A stretch of 64,000 nt of DNA from Ridgeia piscesae (GCA_025642075.2 JAODUO010000040.1:191501-255500); one strand, 5' to 3'; positions 1 through 12,316 are shown, counted from the first letter of the stretch. Numbers and translations are program-made. The notes: generated from the sequence alone by a model not told the origin.

Positions 1-292
1 CATGCTCCACGAATATTGGAATATTGATTTGTACTTTATCCCAATGGCTATATCAACCAATCAGGTGTGTTATTACAAAGCAACTTGGCTCGGCAAAATG
101 ACTCCACTGTTTCAAATTACAAATATGCAGAATATGTTCTGTTAATCACAGTACAATTTCATACCAGTGAACAATAAAAAGGACATACTTGCAGCAAACA
201 TTTTGTCCGGCTTACGTTTCAGTTATGAAAGGTTCCCTGAGTAAGAAAACTAAATTATAGGTTTGTTTGGGTGATTATATATATATATATAT

Positions 293-336
<44 letters not shown>

Positions 337-1435
337 AATGGGCTGCATCTTTCAAGATGTATTGTCAGTAAAAAGATAACCATCCATATGTACAGTATTT
401 ACTGAAGCCCAATTTTAATCTGATTTACCATATAATACGCTATAAGATCAACTGAATATTTCTGCATAAATGCATGAAATTCACGGCCATTGAAATTCCT
501 AGAAATGTAGACCCAGTACTGAATACCACGAAATACGGTTCATCTTTATTACCACTTCCGACACATTCTAGGGATTCTTTCTTAATTCCAAACATGTTTT
601 CACACCCTGGATCAGAATATACCAGCAGTTGTATTTACACCAAGCCATAGGTCACTTGCATATCACCTGCAATTTTTGGTCAAAAAAGCAATGCAACCTG
701 TTGATAAATCTGTTCTATCCATAATCCATGTCTGCTGCTCTGGTAAAATAAAGAAATCAACATTGGAATACCAATTACAAAGGTTTTGTGGTCCTAATTC
801 TTACGTAAACCATGGGATTAAGCTGTAGTAGAAATTGTCTATGGTGTTCTTATAATGTGGTGATCATCAGGATTTAACATTACTAAAAATATTTAACAAA
901 TGCAAAAGAATGGTCCCATTACTGAGGTGGCCACAATATCAGGTGGACATGTGACAGAGTCTGCCACATGTTTCATGTATGTTGTACTGCAGAGGACTCG
1001 TACTGAGCGCACTGGCATTAGGGAGGTCAGCAAACCACAGACAGTATTTATAGTCGCAGACGAAGCTTAATATAACAGCAAAAAGCTAGGTAATGTGAGT
1101 GGACCGTACAAGATGCCCTCATCCCGATCCTCCTTCCGCTACGGAGGCTGCAGGCCATCTTTACATTTATTACAAGTTTTGATCAACCACAGGTGGCCGG
1201 GAATTATCAGGAACTGTTGATTGACTACGTTCACAGTCACTGCAGACACTTCCTCGAAGAGATGAAAGCATCCAAGAACTGCTCCCTATCAGCGTGTCAT
1301 GTGACGTAACAACTGTCAGGTAAAGAGCTATTGACCTTTCCTGGCCAACTGCGATGTATAATTACAATCTCTGTCGTACTGTGCCATTTGCACCCATCGT
1401 AATCTGCACCCATCTGAACCCTCCCTAGTCAGTGT
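1..1435. other. No gene seen
   Basis: AT-rich sequence without a convincing exon on either strand. It holds only a TA microsatellite near 275-333. If the minus-strand gene continues past the window, this is intron of that gene. Confidence 0.5.
275..333. repeat. (TA)n microsatellite, interrupted
   Basis: Two TA runs are separated by a short AAAATT interruption. Confidence 0.9.
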
Positions 1436-2125
1436 CTTCCCGTTACAGCTACTTCCCGTTACAGCTACTTATTATTCCTGTTGTAGCAAGTCATTAAGTT
1501 TGACAGTTGAACTAGTCCCGTTATAGCTACTTTTTATTTCTCCATTTCTCAGTGTAGATAAGGGAGCATTAACTATTCCAGCCAAGTTTGAGACACAGTG
1601 ACATTTGATGAACCAGTTATCTTCTGCAATGTCTGCACCAGCTTGGTGGGTTGATACAGTTGGTGGACAAACATTCATCCCATTGTCACAAAATAAAACT
1701 TGTTAGACTAGTCAAAGTGTTTGACAAAAAAACATAATTAATGACTTTTATTACATTTTGATAAATGCAGTTCTGTATGCCGTATAATTAAGTTGTTATA
1801 ATAAAAACTGCTTTGCACATGTGTTTTATGTTATATTTTCAATTTCAAATAACTTACAGTTACATTTATAGCATTTGTATGACTTTTAAAATGTGTCTTT
1901 CATTAATACACTTCATGTATAAATGTTACAGCAATCTGAAATAGTTAATGCTCCCTCTTGCTGTCCATTCCCAAATTGTGTAATTAAATAAGTAGCTATA
2001 ACGGGACTAGTTTGCCTTTAAAACTGAACATGTAGCTGTAACAGAAGAAAGTATAGCTATAATGGGAAGTAGCGGGAAGTAGCTATAATGGGCAGTAGCC
2101 ATAACAGGAAGTACCACGGTAGCTA
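1436..2125. mobile_element. Foldback/MITE-like element with inverted arms
   Basis: The left arm (about 1436-1580) carries repeated CCCGTTACAGCTAC and CCCGTTATAGCTAC. The right arm (about 1960-2125) carries the reverse complement, GTAGCTATAACGGG and GTAGCTGTAACAG. The inner pair GGGAGCATTAAC (near 1563) and GTTAATGCTCCC (near 1945) is also inverted. The middle is AT-rich and has no ORF. This is the layout of a non-autonomous DNA element with sub-repeats in its arms. I could not fix the outer ends or a target-site duplication, so the limits are approximate and the superfamily is unknown. Confidence 0.6.
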
Positions 2126-2295
2126 CATTGGACTTCGACCCCATCAACCAGTTTAATAATTAAATGAGGAAATGTTCTCGGCCAATGTGGTTTGGTTAAA
2201 ACCAGTCTAGACAGGGCGAGAATATCCACTTGTGTTGACATTTACTCTCAACTTGTTAGTTTGTTTATAATTTATTTTTTCTCCTATTTTTGCAG

Positions 2296-2401
2296 CATTA
2301 ATCTAACAGGAGCCTCATCAATCACTGCTCAGAGTACACTCACACTAGGTGCAGGTTTGACACCAAAGAAGGCTGCCTGGCTTTCACCTGATGGAAACTG
2401 A
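2296..2401 (+). CDS. Candidate terminal exon of an unidentified plus-strand gene
   Basis: A very good 3' splice site (a long T/C tract ending in TTTTTGCAG at 2295) is followed by 34 open codons and a TGA at 2399-2401. The peptide begins INLTGASSITAQSTL and ends in AAWLSPDGN. The exon would be entered after two bases of a codon. An AATAAA lies about 240 bases downstream. I recognise no family and see no partner exon upstream inside the window. It is antisense to the ankyrin gene, so it would be a nested or overlapping gene, or a chance match. The acceptor is the strongest evidence. Confidence 0.3.
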
Positions 2402-2641
2402 GACGTCTGAAAGTCTGGTTAATTTGGTGTTCTTGTGGGTAATAAGAACGTTGATAATATTTGACCTTTGCAAACTGTCTTGGTAAATATGAGACGCTGT
2501 TGAGAATTAGGGTTTGGGGCTTACAGGAAATTATCAGTTAAGTTCATTTTTTACAGGCTAAATGTATAGAAATCTGATGTTTCCAAGAGTACATGTATTA
2601 TCAACTAATGGGTGATGTTTTACTGGATTACTGGTAATTTG

Positions 2642-2647
2642 AATAAA
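2642..2647 (+). terminator. Possible polyadenylation signal
   Basis: AATAAA lies 241 bases past the stop of the candidate exon at 2296-2401. It is common by chance in AT-rich DNA and only supports that exon weakly. Confidence 0.2.
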
Positions 2648-2811
2648 ATGACACACCACAATGGCACTATACTGAAGAATGATCATTAGATAGAAGTTAA
2701 CTTTGTCCAATGCAGATTTGAAATGTCATCTTTGGTCGATTACTGTTAACACATTTTTATCATAGATTTGATCAGATTTGTCTTTGTATGTTGGGTAATG
2801 TGCACACATAC

Positions 2812-2818
2812 GTACACA

Positions 2819-2873
<55 letters not shown>

Positions 2874-3014
2874 CGTCCGCACGCCGTCCGTCCGTCCGTC
2901 CGTCCGTCCGTCCGTCCGTCCGTCCGTCCGTCCGTCCGTCCGTCCGTCTCCCTCCTCGTCCCTCCCTCCCTCCGTCCCTCCGTCCCTCCCTCCCTCCCTC
3001 ATACGCACGCACGC
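2812..3014. repeat. Compound tetranucleotide array (ACGC)n-(CCGT)n-(CCCT)n
   Basis: A run of ACGC units passes directly into CCGT units and then CCCT/CCGT units, ending in a short ACGC run. Each change needs only one base substitution in the unit, so this looks like one array that drifted. All long reading frames here are products of the repeat. Confidence 0.95.
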
Positions 3015-3195
3015 ACTGGTCTAAACCAATATGTCATCCTGCTAATCCCAAAACCTTACTCAAATATTCTATGAGAGGAAATTTAGCTTCCCTTCGTCTT
3101 TACTATTCCTCCCTGTCTGCCCTGTCTACCGTCCACTGCCAGTCTGTGAGTGCCACAGCTGGGTCTAGTTGGGAGGACGCCATCCCTGACTTCAG

Positions 3196-3303
3196 CCGTC
3201 AACACAGTCCCTCAACTTGTCTCCCAACGTCATCTCTGGCCCTCCCGTCATCGCTGCCTTCGTTGATCGCGTCATCTTCTTAGAAAGCCGTAACTCGGAC
3301 TAG
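3196..3303 (+). CDS. Weak candidate coding fragment in a GC-rich patch
   Basis: An acceptor-like CTTCAG at 3195 is followed by 35 open codons and TAG. The peptide contains NVISGPPVIAAFVDRVIF. The patch (about 3070-3300) is less AT-rich than its surroundings, and several frames on both strands stay open, so the strand is uncertain. A minus-strand reading also gives plausible short peptides. It may be the remnant of a mobile-element gene. No family is recognised. Confidence 0.15.
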   Translation, partial: PSTQSLNLSPNVISGPPVIAAFVDRVIFLESRNSD

Positions 3304-6300
3304 ACCCTGCTCCAATCTCAACCCCACCCCACCCCCCCGTCTGACAGATGAGTCACACAACAGCGTAGGAAACTACCGAAATGCAAGAAAGGAGACTGGA
3401 TGTAGGAAGTGCCCAGATGGGGTGGGGTCTGATGTATGGTGTTAAACTTCCGCTGTGTAGCAACTGGCGACATACAGATGGTTAACACATACGTACGCCG
3501 ATAAATTAGATAACGATGCCATGCATCGTGGTTTGACTTGCTGCCAGCAAGAACACGTGCAAAATAAACATATTTAGGGTATATACTGCGTCACAATTCA
3601 GTAAACTCTCAGAAGAAGATAATTATTAAAATGAGTAATTTTATAATAGAAAAAATGTGTTTGGTACAACTCTATATAGCCATTAATTTGATGTACGTTA
3701 AACAAGTATTGTAGGAGTGCAGGTTTGATTATTTCTATATTTGGGATGTTTGTGACATTACACTTATTTATATCACACTCGGATCATTATTATCTGGATG
3801 TATATCTACACATAAACCAATTAATTACAATCCTAAAGAAGTTGATAGATTGAGAAATTAACTAACTTTTATCATCTGACAAACTAACATCTCTGAGAAC
3901 TTCTAACGAACAAAGGCATGGTGAATGGTGGATTACACCCCGATAGCTCTGACTGGATTTAGCCGCTTTGTGACACGCTTACACATGCGATACACAACAC
4001 GTAACATATATCTCATGAACCCTAAAGCATTTCCACCAAAAGACACCAACATGAAAGCTATCTTTGTTTTCGCCCACAGACACTATGTATGTTCCCAGAT
4101 ATGAGTAATCATGAGATAAAGACCCACTCGTGGTGCCAGCTTGTCTGCTACCAACACTTCTGGTGCCTGTTCGTCTGGGATCTGGTCGATCCTGTCCCGT
4201 CTACAATCTGGGAGTTTCCCACACAACTGCGTCACAGACAGTGATACTGCTACGTTGTCATAGCAACCAGTTTCCGGGTAATGCCCCATTGGACTGGCTG
4301 CATGTGTTTGTGCAAGATTAAGAAAAGATGTCTTGTGATAAGTTCCACATGGTCAATTTGTTGTATACCGCAGATTTCTTGGTGGTATCGCTGTGTGCAG
4401 ATAGCCAGTGTCCTTCGCACTTCATGGAGAACTGCTTAATGTTCATGTTTTCAAACTATTTGGCAATATGTATTTCAAAACTTCTGATGCCGAAACTTGT
4501 GACAAAATTTTAAATTTGTTTAGATAAATCTGGTAAAAGGCTTTGCTACCGACAGAACTTAAAAACATCTACACGTCACGTTGAAGGTATCCTAAAACAA
4601 TAAAAACACCCATAACTTCAGCTGTAATTACAGACAATTTCATTACGTACATATGATTGTCCATCCCACTGCCTGCATTGTCCACCCACCTGCCTGCATT
4701 GCAGACAAATTAAGTATTCACCCAGATACAAAGACAGACTAACAACACCGTGACGAGGACATTCACCTGAAGTTGAGGTGTAAAAACGAGCCAAACAAGC
4801 TCATCTCATTATCGGTGACATTACCTCAACTCTCAACACTATATAAATAACATCTCAGTTACGTCTGCCAATGACAGCTATGTGCTTCTTAACATATATA
4901 CTCTTCAGGTGTACCGAGTCACAATTCTCTGTATACCACGTATTCAGGGAAATAAACAAGACCCTAATAGAGCCAAACCATCTATTCCATCTAGTCTGTC
5001 TTCCTCGCATGCTGCTCTTTGCTAGAAGTTTTTTAAAGATGTAGCAAAGAAACCCAAACAGTTGATGATTCACGCACGTAAAACAGGTGTTTCAGGTTCG
5101 CTATCTGCCCACATGACTAAACCGAGGAAACGCCAGGAAGTGCCAGGAAGTCTGTAACTACAGCAGTTCCATGAAACCCAGGAAGTTACATGTAATAATG
5201 TGTTGGTAGGGGTCTATTAATAATTGTACCACTCATGCATTATCTGTTAATCAAATGAAGTGAAAACAGTGACAGCTGATTTGGTTAGTCAATTATTTAT
5301 TTTAGACATTACTTTTTATTGCACTGTGGTCATGTTGTTATGTAACTAATTTGTTGTGGGAAGAAGCACTAGTAGCGCCACCTAGGAAGGCAGACTGACC
5401 CAGACAGCTTCAAATCAACACCACACCAGGGTGTAGTTAATACACTATTATTATAAATAACTTAAACATGATTAATAGTCAGATACATGACTCATTATGT
5501 TTCTGATATAAAATAATAAACAGCCTCTATTTATGGTTTGCAATCTAAACGCGGAAAGTTTCTAATTGCTTTTAACTAAAAAATTGCCACCCTCAGGTGT
5601 GTTCGACATTGTCATTATAAATATGACGCATTAATCATGCAGTGACGCAGTTTGGAATATTTTTTATACATCAATTACCGAATGATGTCTACTAATAAGG
5701 TTATCTGGATATGGTCGTTGAATGCATTGTGCAGTATACACACTCAACTGTCACAGGTTATGACGGATGTCACACAGCGGTCGTTGTCCTTTTAGCAAAT
5801 CCATCTGTCATCAGTGTTGTCGCTACTTAGCACTCTGTAACTGTGGCCAGATCAACTGAGAGCGTATCACTGCCATATGCCATGATAACAGTTAGTTCAT
5901 GTTGCATATTTCATACTTCTTGTCAGAAAACCTTGCATTTGTACAGTTTCTGGAATTATTGCGACCAATTTGTTTGCCATAAATTTTTAGTTATTGTGCT
6001 GGCTATTTTCCCAGATTTGTGAGATTTTTTGTTCATCCATGTTGACAAATTCTGTCGACTCATTTGGCTCACAAAAAACTCACACCGGTCATTGACATAC
6101 TGTTGACATTTGCAGAATATCATAATTTCAAATTGCAGTCATGCACATGCAGCACACTTAGTTAAGACAACAATAACACTGTCTTGCATGTTTATTGGGA
6201 AGATAAAATCATGGTATGGTTCAACATTCGATCATCGTGTCTGAAAAATACAATTTATTTTATTTAAAGACCAAAAAACAGTTATTTGAGAACAAAAAAC

Positions 6301-6405
6301 CTGAAGTGATTAAAAAAAATGGTTCCTGTAATGGCCACCTCCCTGTTGCAGCAAGATTTCTGAATAATGTAATCAGGAAACACTAAACAAATCACACTAC
6401 AATAG

Positions 6406-6436
<31 letters not shown>

Positions 6437-7016
6437 TTTAATGTATTAATGACATTTACTGCAAACATCGCCAAATGGTCATTCATCCGTTGTCATTCGG
6501 ACATTGACGTTAGGTGCTACCCACAATGCAGCTGGTGATCTGTACAGGTCATTGTCCCATACCAAGTCCATCCATCATCGTAACTTATGGCGTGTTGCAG
6601 ATGCTGATTTCAATATATGTAGTCGCTCAATCACCAGAGTAATCCAGATCGTGTAGGAGATTACGCATTAGGGGCACATTTCATTATTTCTTCTTTGTCG
6701 TTCCTTGATGCCTTGAAGACTGGTGGAACAAACAAGTGATTCTATCTGTTGTGCCCTCACAACCAGTGGCTGCATCCAGTGAGACCCACAGCCACCCTTC
6801 TCAGGGTTCTCTTCCCCTGTCACAGATCTCTCGTGATTTCTTGAACATAATGGTGTGTCTTCTTCTTCGCCTTCTATCATCTCTGTCTATAAATGTCTCT
6901 GTCAGTCTCTGTGTCACTCATCCTCTACACCTGTCCCTTGAAACCCATCTGCTCCAACTACCTTCATTGTCAATTGTTTCTCCATTCCTATGTCTCTTAA
7001 TACCCAACTCTATTAT
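3304..7016. other. No gene supported
   Basis: AT-rich sequence with only a TA microsatellite at about 6406-6435. A 68-codon minus-strand frame at 4289-4083 is the only slightly protein-like piece. It has no convincing splice partner and does not look like an ankyrin repeat. Confidence 0.4.
6406..6435. repeat. (TA)n microsatellite
   Basis: About fifteen TA units. Confidence 0.9.
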
Positions 7017-8558
7017 GGGTCATTCCACGTCAAATCAATCACTCAAAACATCACCCGACTCCAATTTTTATGAAATTTAGTACAGTTGTTGGTTCATGCG
7101 AGAATATCAACAACAAAAAACGGAACTTTGACCCAAATCGCATACTGACCACTACATTAATCCTTATAACTCCGCTATTAATAAAGCTAGAGAAACAATC
7201 AATACATCATTGGAAAGCCAAAAAACAGGCACAAAACATTAGTGTAAATAAAAATGTTGTAATTTTTGAAATTTGACCTTTGACCTCAGATACCCAAAAC
7301 ATGTATCCTCTGATTTTTCTACAATTGTTTACACAGTATCCTATTGCAGAAGAGTCCATGAAAATATTAGAGTGGCCAAATAATAATGTTCAGAGATACA
7401 TTAAATTAAGTACACCCGTGGATGAAAAATTGCACCAGGATAGCACTGTATAACCTAATACGAACATACAGCACAGTCTCTGATGTGTAAATCCATATAT
7501 GTACATCCCAGCAAACAACGACCCATGATTTCACATGTTCTGTACGTGAATTCACGAGTTTAACTGGCTCAATTCACGTGTTTCTGTACGTGAATTCACT
7601 GGATTCTGTGAAAAAATTTGGTGTGTCGACACGTGTTTACCGTGCAATCATGAGTTTTTCACGTGATGACACGTACCAGTGAAACCATACCAGTTCCGAC
7701 CCACTACGACTCATGTCAAACTCGTTCAAAATTCGTGACAACAGGCAGAACACGTGAATACACATGAAAACACATACTGGTGGAGCGGTACCAATTATGA
7801 ACCAGTATGACACGTGCCAACTGGTTCAGAAATGGTTCCTTGTTTGCTGGGATGGGCTCACTAATTATAAATTTCATTACTTCACCTTTTTTAGACCACT
7901 TCACATATTATATCTCAGTCTAATGAAACTGCAATCATCACACATGAAAATTCAATCTGCAATGCTTATCATATGTATTATGCAATACAAGTTGGTAATT
8001 TGTATGCTTCAATTTTGCTCTGTATGCCACAAATCACATAACATTACAGACAAAATTTACAGTGCTTAATCCTGGTGCAATTTTTCATCCACAGGTGACA
8101 TCAGGTGTACTTAATTTAATGTATCTCTGAACATTATTATTTACCCACTCTAACATTTTCAGGGACACTTCTGCAATCGTATAGGATACTGTGTACAAAA
8201 TATTAGCAAAATCATAGGATATGTTTTTAGGTATCTGAGGTCAAAGGTCATTTTTATTTACATTATTTATTTTATTTTATGATAGTTATATGTGCATGTT
8301 TATTGGCTTTCCAATGATATATAGTTTGTTTCTCTAGCTTTATTAATAGCAGAGTTATATGCATTAATGTAGCGGTCAGTATGCAAATTGGGTCAAAGTG
8401 CAGTGACCTGTCTTCAATGATAATTGACCTAGATTTTTATATTTTTTATTTTGATATATATACTCTTGTGAACCAACAACTGTACAAAATTTCATTAAAT
8501 TTGGAGTCGGGTGATGCAAAAATGGCCAAAAAGTGATTGATTTGACATGGAATGACCC
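7017..8558. mobile_element. Non-autonomous DNA transposon with about 450-500 bp inverted arms
   Basis: The outer ends are mirror images: GGGTCATTCCACGTCAAATC at 7017 against GATTTGACATGGAATGACCC ending at 8558. The pairing continues inward for about 450 bases with small differences; for example, a segment near 7180-7215 containing AAAGCTAGAGAAACA is inverted near 8325-8345. The four bases just outside are TTAT on both sides (7013-7016 and 8559-8562), consistent with a 4-bp target-site duplication. There is no transposase, so movement would depend on a helper. A 4-bp duplication is known for several superfamilies, including Chapaev and Sola. I cannot choose between them from the sequence. Confidence 0.8.
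7504..7854. mobile_element. Smaller inverted-repeat element nested in the first
   Basis: CATCCCAGCAAACAA (7504-7518) is mirrored by TTGTTTGCTGGGATG (7840-7854). The interior is rich in palindromic ACGTGAATTCACG-type words and has no ORF. It sits in the central spacer of the 7017-8558 element, so it is either a later insertion or that element's own core. If the ends are CCCAGC...GCTGGG, the flanking bases are AT on both sides, a possible 2-bp duplication. Confidence 0.65.
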
Positions 8559-8562
8559 TTAT

Positions 8563-9395
8563 CTTACTTGACATCACCAGTGGTAAGAATGTTTTCATCA
8601 CACCTTACACAATCTCAGAACTAAACTGTCTTATCTGACAATAATTGATCAATTACTTGGAGTGATGAAAAAAATTACCTAAGTGTCAGATGCAGTGTAT
8701 TGGCTGCACTCTATGTAGTGGTTTCAGATAACTCTCTGGCAATAATATTTACAACTCTACATCAATGCCTGTCAAAACAACAACATATGACCGACCACAG
8801 AAAACCAGCAACAATTAGAATCACGCAGTGCCAAAAGGCAACGTCAGAACACAACAACCACTCAGTCGATGAGCCCACGACAAATGCAACAATAACAAGG
8901 GCTGACGAGGCAATCACGCAGCAATAAATGTGTTTTATCTACAATATAAAATGTTCTCGTACCACAGCAGCATCAGCGGCCCCAGATTTACTGCTTTATT
9001 TCCTGTTGTCCGCGGGATAATGTCGTTTGTTTTCGCTGTCACTCGACACAAAAGCAATTAAAACGTTCAACAATGCATGGATATTGTGGCTCTGGTTCTC
9101 TGACAAACAAAAACTCATTCTACGGGGTCGAAGTTCTGACGTCATGTTTCTGATCAGCAGCGCAAAAGAAGTTAATTTTCATGATGAAATAAGCGGATGT
9201 TTTCCTGTGATGTTGACGATGTCATATAAATCAGATGGTTTGTGATGAATTACCAAACAGTCATGGCTGCATTGGAAATAAGCACAGGTAAATCAAACCT
9301 GCATATAAAAACAGCACATCTGATATGTATGTAGATTTTATTGTGACTGTCTACTAGTTGTACTTAACCGTGCCTGTGTTTGTTTGTCAGTCAGA
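8563..9395. other. No gene seen
   Basis: Unremarkable sequence. A short plus-strand frame at 9263-9287 ending in a GTAAAT donor-like site is too weak to annotate. Confidence 0.4.
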
Positions 9396-9526
9396 TCCAT
9401 CCAATACCCTGTCTACTTAGTCCTCTATTGTTGAGGCTGGTCCATCTAATACCCTGTCTACTTGGTCCTCCATTACTGAATCAGATCCATCTGATACCCT
9501 GTCTACTTCGTCATCTATCTGGTCAT
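9396..9526. repeat. 45-bp tandem repeat, three copies
   Basis: Three diverged copies of a unit starting TCCATCTAATACCCTGTC. A broken fourth fragment (ACTTGGTCCTCCATTACTGA) follows beyond the SINE-like tail, near 9591-9611, suggesting that the tail is inserted in or next to the array. Confidence 0.75.
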
Positions 9527-9590
9527 GTAAAGTGATTTGAACGGTCCTGAGGACTGGATACTGCGCTATATAAGAACTTGCCTTTTTATA
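9525..9590 (+). mobile_element. SINE/LINE 3' tail fragment
   Basis: The segment containing GTGATTTGAACGG and CTGCGCTATATAAGAACTTG closely matches, base by base with substitutions, the 3' end of the SINE at 48575-48878 read on the minus strand. Only the tail is present here and no tRNA-like head is visible, so it is a 5'-truncated copy or a tail shared with a partner LINE. Confidence 0.6.
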
Positions 9591-10099
9591 TACTTGGTCC
9601 TCCATTACTGAACCATATGGCAAATGATCAGGTAAAACGTTGGATTGAAAAAGTAAAGAACCTATGGAGTAAAAGACCCTTAACATTAACAATAGTACTG
9701 AATGAAGTATGTACGTGTTTAATGTAAGACATTATAGTCAATAACAAATAACTTCACAAAACTAAACTCAAATACAAGATCTACCTTTTATGTATCATTT
9801 GATCAAATAGATGCATTACCGCGCTCCCTTGTTTGGAATAAGTCTATCTCCTTTGAGGTGCTGAGATCCACTTGTCTTTTTGTATTCATGCATTTTGTTA
9901 CTTAGAGTACTAATTACAATGTTATTGAGACTGAGTTGAATGTTGACTTGTAGCAGTATAAAGAACTATACAGTTAACGCACCAGGATCAGGATTGCACA
10001 AACATGTGGCTGTAGTTATGACAGCTGTCAGCAGCAGTGTGCATGAATTACATTACAGAGTTACATGAAACGATGAGGATAAAACTGGTAACAGACAAT

Positions 10100-10450
10100 G
10101 TTCAGTGAAGTCTTAGAACTGTATATTCCTGAGATTGTGTCATCATTGATACAGTGTCATCACCGAGACTGTGTCATCAATGAAACTGTGTCCTCACTGA
10201 AGCTGTGTCATCAAGACTGTATCATCACAGACACTATGTCATCACTGAGATTGCATGTGTCATCACTGAAATTATGTCACTACAGAGGCTGTGTCAACAG
10301 TTACCACTGAGACTGTGTCATCCCTGAGACTGTCATCACCGACACAATGTCACAAACTGAAATTGTGTCCCACTGAGGCTGTGTCACCACTGAGACCATG
10401 TCTTCATTGAGACTGTGTCATCACTGAGAATATGTTATCACTTAGACTGT
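10100..10450. repeat. Degenerate ~20-bp tandem array
   Basis: Diverged units of the type CACTGAGACTGTGTCAT, with many substitutions and indels, which suggests an old array. Confidence 0.75.
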
Positions 10451-11397
10451 GAAAACTACAGGATTCTGATGCACTGATAGTACTGCCACCTAGTGACCAA
10501 CAGCTAAACCTGTCAGAGCAGCCATGTGGTTTTTGCCATTGTTACCATGATTCTAAAAAACATGTATTTGTGTATCATTTATATGTGTCCAACATTTACC
10601 ATTACATCTGTTTTCCAATGTTATTCTAATGTTGGTGTTCATATCATGTCTATACACGTATGCATATACTGTGAAGTAGCTATATAACTGGTTTGCAATG
10701 AGTGGCCTGACACGTTCATGTGCTAGTGGACTTTGCCTCAGCGACCTTGTCAAACTCAGCACTGTTGTCTTAACCTACAAACACAGCACCACGCTCTCCC
10801 ACTCACTTCATCCTGTCTTAAATTAGCACTGGATATAAAAGTATAATAAAGCAGAAAGGCAACGTCCGTCAGGACAAATACAAATAGCTCTAGGTTGTGT
10901 ATAAATATCCCCAACACTTTAGCTGCGCAGTTTGATTATTTTAGCGTCAACCACAACTATGGATGAAAGCACCACGCACGCAGCGGCAGAGAAACCGGTT
11001 GAAACGGCCTGATGCTGACTATAGAGCTCCATCGCTGAATGTTGGTGGGTGTAGGGAGGAGTTGCATGGGAAGGAGGTAGGAGAGGGAATGAGGGAAAGG
11101 TGGCATTGAAAGGAAGTCACATTGTCGGAAGGGTGAAGCAATTAAAATGGTAACGAGGAAGCAAGGAGACTTATTGGGAAAAAAGTTGGGAGGCTGAAAA
11201 AAAGAGGGGTTGAGTGGGCACATAAGGATGGGTGGACTGAGAGAAGGAGGAGAGGAGACAGACAGTTATCTTGTAGTGAAGACAAGAAGATGTGCACAGG
11301 ACACATGTGACACCAGCGGACACAGGTAGTTGTCCACAGAGAGTGACCACCTGTCACACTGACCAGTGGCTTGAGAAGATTAAGACAGTGGACCTAC
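10451..11397. other. Intron downstream of the ankyrin exon, nothing else seen
   Basis: On the minus strand this follows the donor of the 11476-11398 exon. A purine-rich stretch (about 11040-11280) is the only compositional feature. I looked for the next ankyrin exon here and down to position 1 and found none. Confidence 0.45.
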
Positions 11398-11476
11398 CTG
11401 TTTATGTCAACTGTGTTGTTCTCTATGATCTCCTTCGCTCTCTCCATCTGCTGGTGCTCCACTGCCTCAAACAGCT
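11398..11476 (-). CDS. ANKFN1: Exon starting the ankyrin domain
   Basis: The exon is 79 bases long: acceptor TTGTTGTAG before 11476, donor GTAGGT after 11398. It enters after one base of a codon and leaves after two. Its 25 whole codons begin LFEAVEHQQMERAKE and end NNTVDIN, the helix-turn-helix pattern of an ankyrin repeat (LxEAVExxxxERAxxII...DIN). The preceding exon supplies PLQ and the split codon gives E. Known: in ANKFN1/wide awake the ankyrin block opens with a very similar [LF]xEAVE phrase after a long disordered region. The rest of the domain is outside the window. This is the best family evidence in the window. Confidence 0.8.
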
Positions 11477-11487
11477 CTACAACAACA

Positions 11488-12316
11488 CAGACAGTCAGCC
11501 ACTGACACAGACTGTCAGCCACTGACACAGACTGCCAGTCACTGACACAGACAGTCAGTCACTGACACATACAGTCAGTCATTGACACATTCTACCAGTT
11601 AGTGACACAGACTGTCAACCACTGACACAGACAGTCAGCTACTGGCACAGACAGTCAGTCACTGACACAGACTCAGTTACTGACATAGACTGTCAGCCTC
11701 TGACACAGACAGTCAGCCACTGACACAGACAGTCAGTCACTGACACATACTGACAATAACTGACACAGACTGTCAGCCTCTGACACAGACAGTCAGTCAC
11801 TGACACAGACAGTCAGTCACTGACAGACTCAGTTACTGACATAGACTGTCAGCCTCTGACACAGACAGTCAGCCACTGACACAGACAGTCAGTCACTGAC
11901 ACATACTGACAATAACTGACACAGACTGTTAGCCTCTGACACAGACAGTCAGTCACTGACACAGACAGTCAGTCATTGACACAGACAGTCAGTCACTGAC
12001 ACAGACTGTCAACCACTGACACAGACTGTCAACCACTGACACAGATTGCCACCCACTGACACACTGTCAGCCACTGACAGACTGTCAGCCACTAACACAG
12101 ACTGTCAGTCACTGATACAGACTGTCAGTCACTGATACAGACTGTCAGCCACTGACACAGTCAGTCATTGACACATACTGACAATCACTGACACAGACTC
12201 TCAGCCACTGACACAGATTGCCACCCACTGATACACTGTCAGCCACTGACACAGACTGTCAGTCACTGACAGTCACTGACACAGCCTGTCAGTCACCGAC
12301 ACAGACTGTCAGCCAA
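11488..12316. repeat. ~20-bp minisatellite beside the ankyrin exon acceptor
   Basis: Units of the type CACTGACACAGACAGTCAGT are repeated about forty times with many variants and some higher-order copying: blocks near 11640-11760 and 11800-11920 are nearly identical. The array starts about a dozen bases beyond the exon edge, so in the transcript it lies immediately upstream of the acceptor and covers the usual branch-point area. Confidence 0.92.

Noticed and set aside
4083..4289. Minus frame with RRDRIDQIPDEQAPEVL, entered after a TTGTAG that would fit the ankyrin exon's phase
   Set aside because: It does not look like ankyrin sequence, the acceptor is poor, and a phase match has a one-in-three chance.
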